Origin: Planctomonas psychrotolerans
GTDB lineage: Bacteria > Actinomycetota > Actinomycetes > Actinomycetales > Microbacteriaceae
DNA: 64,000 bases
Assembly: GCF_008642235.1 (NCBI RefSeq)
Contig: NZ_SJEV01000001.1
Location: 1,116,001-1,180,000, forward strand
Direction of reading: 5' to 3'
Both the position numbers and the translations under genes were made by a program. The notes beneath the pieces were generated by a model, which saw nothing but the letters and a program-made list of their open reading frames with translations, ran no database searches and was not told where the DNA came from. Shown here one piece after another: positions 9,284 through 17,803 of the stretch; position 1 is the first letter of the stretch; the number at the start of each line of letters is the position of its first letter.

Positions 9284-11323
9284 GTGAGCGAAACGAACGT
9301 GTGGCCGGCGGTCGCCGGAATCGCCTATGGCGGCGACTACAACCCCGAGCAGTGGCCCCGCGAGGTCTGGCGCGACGACGTCGCGCGCATGCGGGACGCG
9401 GGCGTGAACCTCGTCAGCGTGGGCATCTTCTCCTGGGCCCTTCTCGAGACGAGCGAGGGCTTGTTCGACTTCGCCTGGCTCGACGAGGTGATCGACCTCC
9501 TGCATGAGAACGGCATCGCCGTCGACCTCGGAACGCCCACGGCCTCCCCGCCCGCCTGGTTCTTCGCGGCGCATCCCGGCGCGCGGGTCCAGTCTCGGGA
9601 CGGCACCGTGATGGGATTCGGGTCGCGCGGGATGGCGTCGCACTCATCGGAGGCCTACCGGACGGCGATCGTCCGCATCGCGGACGCACTGGCGCAGCGC
9701 TACGCCGATCATCCGGCCGTCGTGCTGTGGCACGTGCACAACGAATACGGCGCGCCTGTCGGCGAGGACTACTCCGAGCAGTCCGTGCAGGCCTTCCGCT
9801 CGTGGCTCTCCGCGCGCTACGGCTCGCTGGACGCCCTCAACGCCGCCTGGGGTACCGCGTTCTGGGGACAGCACTACACGACGTGGGATCACATCGGCGC
9901 TCCCGCGGCCACCCCGTCCGTGGCCAACCCGGCGCAGCGCCTCGACTTCGCCCGCTTCACCGACGCCAGGATGCGCGAGTGCTACGTGCTCGAGCGGGAC
10001 GCGATCCGTGCCCATGCGGCGCAACCGATCACCACCAACTTCATGGCGAACCAGCACTGGGGCGTCAACCTGTGGGCTTGGGCCGCGGAGGTGGACGTTG
10101 TATCCAACGATCACTACCTCTGGGCGGCCGACCCGGAGGCCGAGATCGGTCTCGCGATCGCCGCCGACCTCACCCGCTCGCTCGCCGGCGGGAACCCCTG
10201 GATCTTGATGGAGCACTCCACCTCCGCCGTCAACTGGCAGGGGCGGAACATCGCGAAGCGCCCGGGCGAGATGGCACGGAACTCCCTGTCGCACTTCGGG
10301 CGCGGGGCGGATGCCATCCTCTTCTTCCAGTGGCGCGCCAGCCGCTCCGGGGCGGAGAAGTTTCACTCGGCCATGCTGCCGCACGCGGGAACCGAGTCGC
10401 GAGTGTGGCGCGAGGTCGTGGACCTCGGCGCGAAGCTCGACCGGTTGGCCGAGGTGCGCGACTCGCGGGTGACGGCCGACGTGGCGATCCTGTGGGACTT
10501 CGAGTCGTTCTGGGCGCAGGACCTCGAATGGCGCCCCTCCGACGACGTCAGTTCCCGCGAGCGCATCCGCGCCTACTACGAGCAGCTCTGGCGGGACGGG
10601 ATCACGGTCGACTTCGCTCTGCCCTCCCACGATCTCTCCCGGTACGCGCTCGTGATCGCCCCGGCGCTGTACCTGCTCAGCACGGCTGACGCGGCGAACC
10701 TCACGCGCTACGTCGAGCGGGGCGGCACCCTGCTCGTCTCCTTCTTCTCCGGCATCGTCGACGAGAACGATCGCGTGCACGAGGGCGGCTTCGGCGCACC
10801 GCTCTCCCAGGCACTCGGCGTCCGCGTGGAGGAATTCCTCCCGCTGCGGGAGGGCGTCACCAGCACGCTGGCCTGGCAGGCGGACCCCGCTCAGAACCTT
10901 CCCGCCGACATCTGGCAGGAGGCCCTGGCGACGACCGGCGCCGAGATCCGTGCGACGTATGTCAACGGACCCGCGGCGGGAGGGCCGGCGATCACACGGC
11001 ACCGACACGGCTCCGGAACGGGGTGGTACGTCAGTACCCGGGTGCAGAATACGGGCATGCGCACGCTGATGTCCGCGGTCTACGAGGACGCCGGGATCAC
11101 GCCGAGCGACCTGCCGGAACGGTTCGAGGTCATCGTGCGCAGGAGCGCGGACGCGGATTTCGTCGTGGCCATCAACCACGGCGACGCGGCCGCTTCCCTC
11201 GCCGTGTCCGGCGTAGAACTCCTGACCGGTTCGGGGGTTTCCGACTCGCACGACGTGCCCGCCGGAGACGTCGCCGTCATCCGGACCACCGCCCCCTCGG
11301 GAGGTGAGCGCATCCTCCCCTGA
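9284..11323 (+). CDS. intracellular beta-galactosidase, GH42 (GanA-like)
   Basis: A 679-residue GH42 enzyme that removes beta-linked galactose from oligosaccharides. The acid/base is Glu154 in HVHNEYG and the nucleophile is Glu310 in LMEHST. The (beta/alpha)8 domain is followed by the beta-galactosidase trimerisation domain (about 380-590) and a small beta C-terminal domain. There is no signal peptide. The GTG start is chosen for GGAG 7 bases upstream and because the conserved AYGGDYNPEQWP stretch follows closely. It heads a locus with a complete sugar importer lacking only its ATPase, as in B. subtilis ganSPQA, so beta-galacto-oligosaccharides are likely substrates. The GH53 endo-galactanase of that system is absent here. 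Confidence 0.92.
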   Translation: MSETNVWPAVAGIAYGGDYNPEQWPREVWRDDVARMRDAGVNLVSVGIFSWALLETSEGLFDFAWLDEVIDLLHENGIAVDLGTPTASPPAWFFAAHPGARVQSRDGTVMGFGSRGMASHSSEAYRTAIVRIADALAQRYADHPAVVLWHVHNEYGAPVGEDYSEQSVQAFRSWLSARYGSLDALNAAWGTAFWGQHYTTWDHIGAPAATPSVANPAQRLDFARFTDARMRECYVLERDAIRAHAAQPITTNFMANQHWGVNLWAWAAEVDVVSNDHYLWAADPEAEIGLAIAADLTRSLAGGNPWILMEHSTSAVNWQGRNIAKRPGEMARNSLSHFGRGADAILFFQWRASRSGAEKFHSAMLPHAGTESRVWREVVDLGAKLDRLAEVRDSRVTADVAILWDFESFWAQDLEWRPSDDVSSRERIRAYYEQLWRDGITVDFALPSHDLSRYALVIAPALYLLSTADAANLTRYVERGGTLLVSFFSGIVDENDRVHEGGFGAPLSQALGVRVEEFLPLREGVTSTLAWQADPAQNLPADIWQEALATTGAEIRATYVNGPAAGGPAITRHRHGSGTGWYVSTRVQNTGMRTLMSAVYEDAGITPSDLPERFEVIVRRSADADFVVAINHGDAAASLAVSGVELLTGSGVSDSHDVPAGDVAVIRTTAPSGGERILP

Positions 11324-11422
11324 CACCTCCCGTCCACACTTCCGCCCGAACACAGACCACCACCCATCGAGTCGCAGCCTCTCCGGCTCGTCTCTCCACA
11401 CTCATCCCCGGTCGTAACGGCG

Positions 11423-11438
11423 CGACTCGCCAGAGTCG
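11423..11438. promoter_or_regulatory. short palindrome upstream of the binding-protein gene
   Basis: CGACTC-gcca-GAGTCG lies 27 bases before the start of the sugar-binding lipoprotein, in the 141-base gap after the GH42 gene. It could be an operator or an mRNA hairpin. It does not resemble the other LacI-type sites in the window. Confidence 0.3.
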
Positions 11439-11464
11439 AGCCCGGCCACTCTGGAAGGAACACC

Positions 11465-12718
11465 ATGCGTAAGCACCTAGGACTCGGCGCACTCGCCGTG
11501 ACATCCGCAATGCTCCTCGTCGGCTGCAGCAGCGGCGGCGGCGGCGGGACATCGGCACCTGAGGCGTCCGAGGGCGGCGGCACGGGCGGCAGCGGCGCCG
11601 AGATCGTCGTCTGGACCGACGCGGAACGCGAGCAGGCCATCGCCGACGCGGCCGTCGCATTCGAGGAGGAGACCGGCGCGACCGTCACCCTCGTCGCGAA
11701 GAACTTCGAGGACCTGCGGAACGACTTCCTGGCGCAGGTTCCGACCGGCGAGGGTCCCGACATCACCGTGGGTGCCCATGACTGGCTCGGCGCACTCGTC
11801 ACGGCCGGTGTCGTCAACACCGTCGACCTCGGCGAGAAGGCTGCCAATTTCGAGCAGGTCGCGATCGATGCCATGACCTATGAGGGTCAGCTCTACGCGC
11901 TCCCCTACTCGCTCGAGGCGATGGCGCTGATCCAGAACACCGCGCTCGTCGGTGAAGAGGCGCCGGCCACCTGGGACGAGATGATACAGAAGGGCCTTGC
12001 GGCGGGTACGGAACGGCCGGTCGTGCTCAACACGGGATCCGAGGTCGGCGACGCGTACACGATGTACGGGCTCCAGACGTCGTTCGGCGCTCCCGTATTC
12101 GTGCAGGACGAGTCGGGTTCGTACACGAGCGAACTCGGCATGGGCGGGCCGGAGGGCGAGGCGTTCGCGCAGTGGCTGCACGGCAACGGCACCGCGGGAA
12201 CCGGCTACATCCCGACGACGGTCAACTACGACATCAACATCGAGCTGTTCACCTCGGGCCAGACGCCGTACACGATCCAGGGCCCGTGGGCGATCAACGC
12301 CTTCGCCGATGCCGGGGTAGATGTCGCCGTGAACCCGATCCCGTCGGCCGGTGGCGAGACCGCCGCGCCGTTCGTCGGGGTGCAGGGCTTCTATCTCAGC
12401 TCGCAGAGTGAGAACGCGCTCCTCGCGACGGACTTCCTCGTGAACTACCTCGCTACGGAAGACGCCCAACGCGCCCTGTACGAGGCGGACCCGCGCATCC
12501 CGGCGTACTCGACGCTCGCCGAGGAGGTGGCGGAGGACCCGATCATCGCCGGCTTCCTGGCATCCGCGCAGAACGGTGTGCCGATGCCGAGCATCCCGGA
12601 GATGGGCTCTGTCTGGGAGTTCTGGAACTCCGCGCAGTCGCAGATCCTGAACGGTGCAGACCCGGTCAGCACCTGGAACAAGATGGTCACCGACGTCGAG
12701 GCAGAAGTCGGAGCCTGA
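11465..12718 (+). CDS. sugar ABC transporter substrate-binding lipoprotein (locus 1)
   Basis: A 417-residue extracellular solute-binding protein of the maltose/oligosaccharide cluster. The signal peptide ends in lipobox LVGC (Cys21), followed by a Ser/Gly-rich tether, so the mature protein is anchored outside the membrane. The MalE-like two-lobe body follows (VVWTDAEREQAI..., PYSLEAMALIQNT...). GGAAGGAA precedes the ATG. It lies between the GH42 gene and two permeases, so beta-galactosides are the expected cargo, although the fold alone would equally fit maltodextrins. Confidence 0.9.
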   Translation: MRKHLGLGALAVTSAMLLVGCSSGGGGGTSAPEASEGGGTGGSGAEIVVWTDAEREQAIADAAVAFEEETGATVTLVAKNFEDLRNDFLAQVPTGEGPDITVGAHDWLGALVTAGVVNTVDLGEKAANFEQVAIDAMTYEGQLYALPYSLEAMALIQNTALVGEEAPATWDEMIQKGLAAGTERPVVLNTGSEVGDAYTMYGLQTSFGAPVFVQDESGSYTSELGMGGPEGEAFAQWLHGNGTAGTGYIPTTVNYDINIELFTSGQTPYTIQGPWAINAFADAGVDVAVNPIPSAGGETAAPFVGVQGFYLSSQSENALLATDFLVNYLATEDAQRALYEADPRIPAYSTLAEEVAEDPIIAGFLASAQNGVPMPSIPEMGSVWEFWNSAQSQILNGADPVSTWNKMVTDVEAEVGA

Positions 12719-12741
12719 CCAGCACAACCCTGAGTAACACT

Positions 12742-12778
12742 CCTCCCGGGGCGGGACCGCGCGTCCCGCCCCGGGAGG
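12742..12778 (+). terminator. strong hairpin at the binding-protein/permease junction (locus 1)
   Basis: A perfect 16-bp stem (12742-12757 with 12763-12778) with loop CGCGC lies 24 bases after the binding-protein stop and 35 before the permease start. There is no T-run. Such hairpins can attenuate transcription or protect the upstream mRNA so that binding protein exceeds permease, as known for malE-malF in enterobacteria. Comparable inverted repeats occur in the other two ABC operons of the window. Confidence 0.8.
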
Positions 12779-12812
12779 GCTCTCGACCGGATCGATCGAC
12801 ACAGGAGACTCC

Positions 12813-14441
12813 ATGACGGTGCAGGAAGACGCGCGATCGCGCAGCGCGACCCGGGGGGACGGGCCACCGGAGCGCGAATCGCACGCGCGCGGCTGGCGCG
12901 GACTCGGGTGGGGCTTTCTCGTGAAGCTGCTCCTGATGGCCCTCGTGAACGCCATCGGACTCAGCGTCATCCTCGGTGCCGTGCGTTCGGAATCGTGGTT
13001 CATCCTCGGTGCGGCGATCGTGCTGCTCGTGGCCACCGACGTCATCTACTTCACCAAGCGCGCGCTGCCGCTGAAGTACATGGCTCCCGGGCTCATCTTC
13101 CTGCTCGTGTTCCAGATCTTCAGCCTCGTGTACACCGGCTACGTGGCCTTCACGAACTACGGATCCGGACACTCCGGTTCACAGGCGCAGGCGGTCCAGG
13201 CCGCCCTCATTCAGGCGGAGCAGCGCGTGCCAGACTCCCCGAGCTATCCGCTCAGCGTGGTGAGCCGCGGTGACGAGCTCGGGTTCGCCATTGCCGACTC
13301 CGACGGCGACGTGCGGGTCGGCACTGAGCTCGAGCCGCTCTCCGTCCAACCGGACGCGGAGGTCGGCGGAGCCGGCGCGCCGACCGAGGTGCCCGGCTGG
13401 ACGGTCATCCCCCGCGCGGAGGTGCTCACCGACACCGAACTCCAGCAGCGGGTGACCGCGCTCCGGGTCCCCGTCTCGGATGACCCGGAGGAAGGTTCGA
13501 TCCGCACCCGTGACGGCACGAGCGGTGCGGTGTACCTGTCCTCGCTCGACTGGGATCCCGACACGGAGACTCTCACCGAGACCGCGACGGGCAAGGTCTA
13601 CTCGGCGAGCGACCGCGGCAGCTTCGTCGCCGAAGACGGCAGCAGCCTGCCGGCCGGGTGGTCGGTGCCCGTCGGTTTCGAGAATTTCGTGCGGGCCTTC
13701 ACCGATACGAACTACGCGGCGCCGCTGCTGCAGGTCACGGTCTGGACGTTCGCGTTCGCCATCCTGACCACGCTGTCGAGCTTCGGCCTCGGGCTCCTGC
13801 TCGCCATCATCTACAACGACTCGCGCGTCCGAGGCCGCAAGCTGATCCGCACGCTCTTCATCCTCCCCTACGCCTTCCCGGTGTTCATGTCCGCGCTGCT
13901 GTGGCGAGGGATGCTGAACCCGGAGTTCGGCATCGTCAACGACTTGCTCTTCTTCGGTGCCGATCTCAACTGGTTCCAGGACCCGACGCTCGCCCGCTTC
14001 GCGGTGCTGTGGGTGAACCTCTGGCTCAGTTTCCCGTACTGGTTCCTCGTGTGCACCGGAGCGCTGCAGGCGCTGCCCGCCGACACGCTCGAGGCGGCCG
14101 AGATCGATGGGGCGGGCAGATTCCGGCGGTTCCGCTCGATCATGCTTCCGCTGCTCCTGGTCTCCACTGCTCCGCTGGCCATCGCGTCCTTCGCCTTCAG
14201 CTTCAACAACTTCACCCTGATCTACCTCCTCACCGGCGGTGGTCCCAACTTCGCCGGCAGCACCTCACAACTGGGCGCCACCGACCTGCTGATCAACGCC
14301 GTCTATCAGATCTCCGGCGTCTCCGGCGGCTCCTCCGACTACGGTCTGGCGAGCGCCCTGTCGATCATCATCTTCATCGTGATCGGCGCCATCTCCGCCG
14401 TCGCATTCCGTCAGACCCGCAAGCTCGAGGAGATGCAATGA
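12813..14441 (+). CDS. sugar ABC transporter permease, MalF-like with large extracellular loop
   Basis: A 542-residue inner-membrane permease. Three N-terminal membrane segments (about residues 30-120) are followed by a roughly 160-residue extracellular insertion (about 125-285), like the P2 loop of MalF that contacts the binding protein. A binding-protein-dependent transport domain completes it. The EAA loop for the ATPase reads EAAEIDGAGRFRRFRSIMLP at about residue 430. The large loop is unusual compared with the roughly 300-residue permeases in the other two loci. The stop overlaps the next start. No ATPase gene is nearby. Confidence 0.92.
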   Translation: MTVQEDARSRSATRGDGPPERESHARGWRGLGWGFLVKLLLMALVNAIGLSVILGAVRSESWFILGAAIVLLVATDVIYFTKRALPLKYMAPGLIFLLVFQIFSLVYTGYVAFTNYGSGHSGSQAQAVQAALIQAEQRVPDSPSYPLSVVSRGDELGFAIADSDGDVRVGTELEPLSVQPDAEVGGAGAPTEVPGWTVIPRAEVLTDTELQQRVTALRVPVSDDPEEGSIRTRDGTSGAVYLSSLDWDPDTETLTETATGKVYSASDRGSFVAEDGSSLPAGWSVPVGFENFVRAFTDTNYAAPLLQVTVWTFAFAILTTLSSFGLGLLLAIIYNDSRVRGRKLIRTLFILPYAFPVFMSALLWRGMLNPEFGIVNDLLFFGADLNWFQDPTLARFAVLWVNLWLSFPYWFLVCTGALQALPADTLEAAEIDGAGRFRRFRSIMLPLLLVSTAPLAIASFAFSFNNFTLIYLLTGGGPNFAGSTSQLGATDLLINAVYQISGVSGGSSDYGLASALSIIIFIVIGAISAVAFRQTRKLEEMQ

Positions 14442-15382
14442 TGTCCACGAATCCCGTGCTGTCGACGTCCACCGAACCGAAGCGCCCGTCGCCGGACATC
14501 CCGAGCCGGCCGAGCGTCTCCGATCGCTCCCGAGCGAGACGCGGTCGCTGGCTGGCCGAGGTCGGCTGGAAGTATCCGGTCGCGATCCTGATCGTCGCCT
14601 ACGCCGTGTTCCCGCTGCTGTACGTGCTCTCCGCCGCACTGCGCCCCGGTGGCAGGCTCGCCGGAAGCAGCGCGCTGTTCAGCGCCCTCGACTTCGGCAA
14701 TTTCGCCGCACTTCTCGAGACCCCGTACTGGAGGTGGGGCTTCAACAGCCTCGTCATCGCCGGAATCACGTCGATCGGCACCGTGCTGATGGGGGCCGCG
14801 GCGGCGTACGCGTTCTCGCGCTTCCGCTTCAGTGGCCGGCGGGCGAGTCTCACCGGTCTGCTGCTGATCCAGATGTTCCCGCAGACGGTCGCCTTCGTCG
14901 CCATCTTCCTCATGCTGCTGGCCCTCGGCGATGCGGTTCCCGCCCTCGCGATCAACTCGAAGATCGCGCTGATCTGCGTCTACCTTGGCGGCGCCCTGGG
15001 GGCGAACACCTTCCTCATGTACGGGTTCTTCAACTCGATCCCGAACGAGCTGGATGAGTCGGCGAAGATCGACGGCGCGAGCCACGCGCAGATCTTCTGG
15101 CGCATCATCATGCCGCTCGTCACTCCCGTGCTCGCCGTGGTGGGGCTGCTCGGCTTCATCAGCGCCTTCAACGAGTTCATTCTGGCCAGGATCGTCCTCG
15201 TGAGTCAGGGCAACTGGACCCTCGCGGTTGGCATGTACGCCTGGGTCTCCAACGAATTGAACTCCAACTGGGGCCTGTTCGCGGCCGGTGCGGTGATCGC
15301 ATCCATCCCGCTGCTCGCACTGTTCCTGTCGCTGCAGCGGTACATCGTCGGCGGGCTCACCGCGGGCTCCGTGAAGGGCTGA
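14438..15382 (+). CDS. sugar ABC transporter permease, MalG-like
   Basis: A 314-residue permease with six predicted membrane segments and an EAA-type loop (DESAKIDGASHAQIFWRIIMP). It partners the MalF-like protein. Two adjacent ATG codons (14438 and 14441) overlap the upstream stop, so the start may be either one, and translation is probably coupled. It ends the locus 1 importer operon and is convergent with the LacI gene, 43 bases away. Confidence 0.92.
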   Translation: MMSTNPVLSTSTEPKRPSPDIPSRPSVSDRSRARRGRWLAEVGWKYPVAILIVAYAVFPLLYVLSAALRPGGRLAGSSALFSALDFGNFAALLETPYWRWGFNSLVIAGITSIGTVLMGAAAAYAFSRFRFSGRRASLTGLLLIQMFPQTVAFVAIFLMLLALGDAVPALAINSKIALICVYLGGALGANTFLMYGFFNSIPNELDESAKIDGASHAQIFWRIIMPLVTPVLAVVGLLGFISAFNEFILARIVLVSQGNWTLAVGMYAWVSNELNSNWGLFAAGAVIASIPLLALFLSLQRYIVGGLTAGSVKG

Positions 15383-15425
15383 ACGCGGCGACCGCTGAAG
15401 GTTGACGAGGGCCTGCGACGAAGGC

Positions 15426-16442
15426 CTACGCGGATCCGCGGACGACGAGCGTGGTCGGCAGGGTGAGAGTCGCCGGTTGCTCGCCACCGATGATATCCAT
15501 GAGCAGCCGGACCATCTCGATGCTGATGCGCTCGAACGGTTGACGGACGGTCGTGAGCTGCGGGTCGGTCGCGGTGGCGAAGTCGTTGTCGTCGAATCCG
15601 GCCACGGCTACATCGTCAGGCACGCGGAGCCCTGCCTCGAGGAGTGCATCGATCGCCCCCGCGGCCATCGCGTCGTTCGCGGCGAAGATGGCGTCGAACT
15701 CCCGCGTCCTCTCGAGCAGCGCGTGCGTCGCATGCGCGCCGCCGGCTCGCGAATAGTCGCCCCCGACGACGAGCCGTTCATCGAAACGGTCGCCGACCGC
15801 GCGCGAGTACGCCTCGAAGCGAGCGATGCCGCCGGGAGTGTCTGCGGGGCCGGTGATCGTCGCGATCCGCCGGTGTCCGCGCTCCAGAAGGTGCTCCATC
15901 ACCTGTGTGGCCCCGAGCAGGTCATCGGCGGCGACGCTGCCGAGCCTGCCTTCGAAGTCCCCGACCGGCAGTCCGCACGACACCAGCGGCACCCCCGCGT
16001 CGACGAGTCTCTCGACCAGCGGCGTACCGCCCGCCGAGGTGAACGCGAGCAGGACGCCGTCGACGTGTCCGGCGGAGATGTAGGCGAAGGCGCGTGCCTG
16101 CTCCGCCGCATCACCCGCCATGATCAGCACGGAATGAACCTCCAGGGCCGCGAGGGCACGCGCCGTTCCCCGCACGAGGTGGGCGAAGTTCGGATCCTCG
16201 AACAGCACGTGCTGCGACTCGTTGAGCAGGAACGCCACCGTGTTCGACTTGCTCGTCGCGAGGTTCCGGGCGTGCGGGTTGACCCGGTACCCGGTCTTTC
16301 GGATCGCCTGCTCGACCGCGGTCCGCGCCTCGGGGCTCACCCAGTTCTTGCCGTTCAGCACCCGCGACACGGTTCCGCTCGATACGCCCGCGACGGTCGC
16401 GACGTCACGGATGGTCAATCGTTTGCGGCCGGTGCCCTGCAC
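15426..16442 (-). CDS. LacI family transcriptional regulator (locus 1)
   Basis: A 338-residue repressor. The N-terminal HTH and hinge (TIRDVATVAGVSSGTVSRVL, then NPHARNLATSKS) occupy residues 9-65, followed by a periplasmic-binding-protein-like sugar sensor domain. The start is GTG at 16442. TAGACT lies 6 bases upstream and no ribosome binding site is present, so a leaderless mRNA is likely. It faces the GH42/importer operon and is its probable regulator. The neighbouring LacI gene starts 1120 bases away and appears to belong to locus 2. Confidence 0.9.
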   Translation of the reverse strand: MQGTGRKRLTIRDVATVAGVSSGTVSRVLNGKNWVSPEARTAVEQAIRKTGYRVNPHARNLATSKSNTVAFLLNESQHVLFEDPNFAHLVRGTARALAALEVHSVLIMAGDAAEQARAFAYISAGHVDGVLLAFTSAGGTPLVERLVDAGVPLVSCGLPVGDFEGRLGSVAADDLLGATQVMEHLLERGHRRIATITGPADTPGGIARFEAYSRAVGDRFDERLVVGGDYSRAGGAHATHALLERTREFDAIFAANDAMAAGAIDALLEAGLRVPDDVAVAGFDDNDFATATDPQLTTVRQPFERISIEMVRLLMDIIGGEQPATLTLPTTLVVRGSA

Positions 16443-16536
16443 GCAGAAAGTCTAGGACGGCAGGGTGGCGGCCGCCCCTGTCCGTTGATCCCGGAACCGA
16501 AGGTGTCTCCGGACGGGCCCAGGGACCGGCCCCGGG

Positions 16537-17562
16537 CTACGGCCGCCGATCGGGCGCCGGGCCGGTCGACTGGCCGGGGACGAAGGTGCACATGACGAGC
16601 GCCTGGGGATGCTTCTCGCTGCGGCCCTCCAGCTGATCGAGCAACGCCTCCACACCCATCCGGCCGAGCTCGACGCCCGGCGCCGCCATGCAGGTCAGTT
16701 CCGGATCGGAGATCGCGGCCATGTCGCGGGACGACGCAATGGAGAGGATGGACATGTCGCGCGGCACGTGCAGCCCGCGATGGGTGAGTCCGCTGACGAA
16801 ACCGAACGCGGCATGCTCGTTCATCACGATCACCGCGGTGGCGTCGGGTGCCCGCTCCAGCAACTCGCTCGCCGCGGCTCGGCCCGCGATCGGCGTCTCG
16901 TCGCAGGCGAGGGTCACCGGCGTCAGGCCGCGCGCGCGCATGACCTCGTCGAACGCGGCCTCGGTGCGGGCGACCGGTCCGTAGGCCTCCAGGGCCGAAC
17001 TCCCCACACTCCCGTTCAGCAGGCAGATGGCGCGGTGACCGAGGTCGACGAGGTGATCCACCGCCGCGGCGGTGGTGTTCTCGAAGTCGATGTCCACGTA
17101 GGAGAGCGCGCTCGGGTCCCGCGTGCGGCCGATGAGCGCGAACGGCAAGTCCGACTGCCGCAGTCGCTCCACCCGCGGGTCGTCGAGTTGCACCTCCATC
17201 AGCAGCACCCCGTCCACCAGGCCCCCATCGACGAGTTCGGTCACCTCGGCGGCGTCATTGCTGATCGGCCAGAGCACGAGCGTGTACCCGTGCTCGCTCG
17301 CCGTCTGCGCGGCGCTCGTGAAGAAGTTGACGACGGTGCCGCTGAACCGATGCTGCAGCGCCGGATAGAGCAGCGCGATGATGCGGGTGCGTCGGCTGGC
17401 GAGGGCGCGGGCGACCGGATTGCGACGGAACTTCAACTCCTCCATCGCCTGCTCCACCCGCAACCGCGTGGCCGGCGCGACCGGCTTGGTGTTGTTGAGC
17501 GTGAACGACACGGTGGCGATGGAGACGTTCGCGAGCCGTGCGACATCGCGCATCGTGGCCAT
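16537..17562 (-). CDS. LacI family transcriptional regulator (locus 2, ThuR-like)
   Basis: A 341-residue LacI-type repressor with HTH MRDVARLANVSIATVSFTLN at residues 4-23, a hinge helix region near 50-60 and a sugar-sensing core. The ATG has AAAGG upstream; longer in-frame extensions are unsupported. It is divergent from a binding-protein operon, and two matching operator-like sequences lie between the two genes, one overlapping its own putative -35 region. Control of locus 2 and autoregulation are therefore likely. Confidence 0.92.
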   Translation of the reverse strand: MATMRDVARLANVSIATVSFTLNNTKPVAPATRLRVEQAMEELKFRRNPVARALASRRTRIIALLYPALQHRFSGTVVNFFTSAAQTASEHGYTLVLWPISNDAAEVTELVDGGLVDGVLLMEVQLDDPRVERLRQSDLPFALIGRTRDPSALSYVDIDFENTTAAAVDHLVDLGHRAICLLNGSVGSSALEAYGPVARTEAAFDEVMRARGLTPVTLACDETPIAGRAAASELLERAPDATAVIVMNEHAAFGFVSGLTHRGLHVPRDMSILSIASSRDMAAISDPELTCMAAPGVELGRMGVEALLDQLEGRSEKHPQALVMCTFVPGQSTGPAPDRRP

Positions 17563-17613
17563 CGGGAACGCCTTTCTCGGGAGAACGACGCGCGCCGCAC
17601 GTCTTTCGGACTC

Positions 17614-17642
17614 ATTATCCCTTCTCGACCGCGCCGGTAAAG
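17614..17642 (-). promoter_or_regulatory. putative promoter of the locus 2 LacI gene
   Basis: On the minus strand GATAAT (17619-17614) is a good -10 box, with TTTACC (17641-17636) about 16 bases upstream as a weak -35. The -35 overlaps the operator-like site at 17637-17650, which would allow autorepression. Confidence 0.5.
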
Positions 17643-17650
17643 CGGTTAAC
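17637..17650. promoter_or_regulatory. LacI-type operator 1 of locus 2
   Basis: GTAAAGCGGTTAAC fits the symmetric pattern GTnAAnCGnTTnAC with a central CG, the usual form of LacI/CcpA-family sites. It lies just upstream of the TTGACA box of the binding-protein promoter and overlaps the divergent regulator promoter. Confidence 0.7.
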
Positions 17651-17656
17651 TTTTCC

Positions 17657-17686
17657 TTGACAGGACCGGGGATGCGCGCGCAGACT
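17657..17686 (+). promoter_or_regulatory. putative promoter of the locus 2 importer operon
   Basis: A perfect -35 box TTGACA (17657-17662) is followed after 18 bases by CAGACT (17681-17686), a partial -10 match. Transcription would start near 17693, giving a leader of about 110 bases that contains operator 2. Confidence 0.55.
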
Positions 17687-17746
17687 CGGTGACACCCTCC
17701 CTGCAGTGCTCGCCGGCATCCGCCGGGCCACCGCTTCGCGGATGGA

Positions 17747-17760
17747 TCAAACCGCTTAAC
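17747..17760. promoter_or_regulatory. LacI-type operator 2 of locus 2
   Basis: On the minus strand GTTAAGCGGTTTGA matches 8 of the 10 fixed positions of the operator 1 pattern. The two centres are 110 bases apart, about ten and a half helical turns, a spacing that could permit looping. It lies inside the predicted transcribed leader. Confidence 0.65.
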
Positions 17761-17803
17761 CACAGCACTGCACCGCACCGCATCACCAGGCAAAGGAGCC
17801 CCC

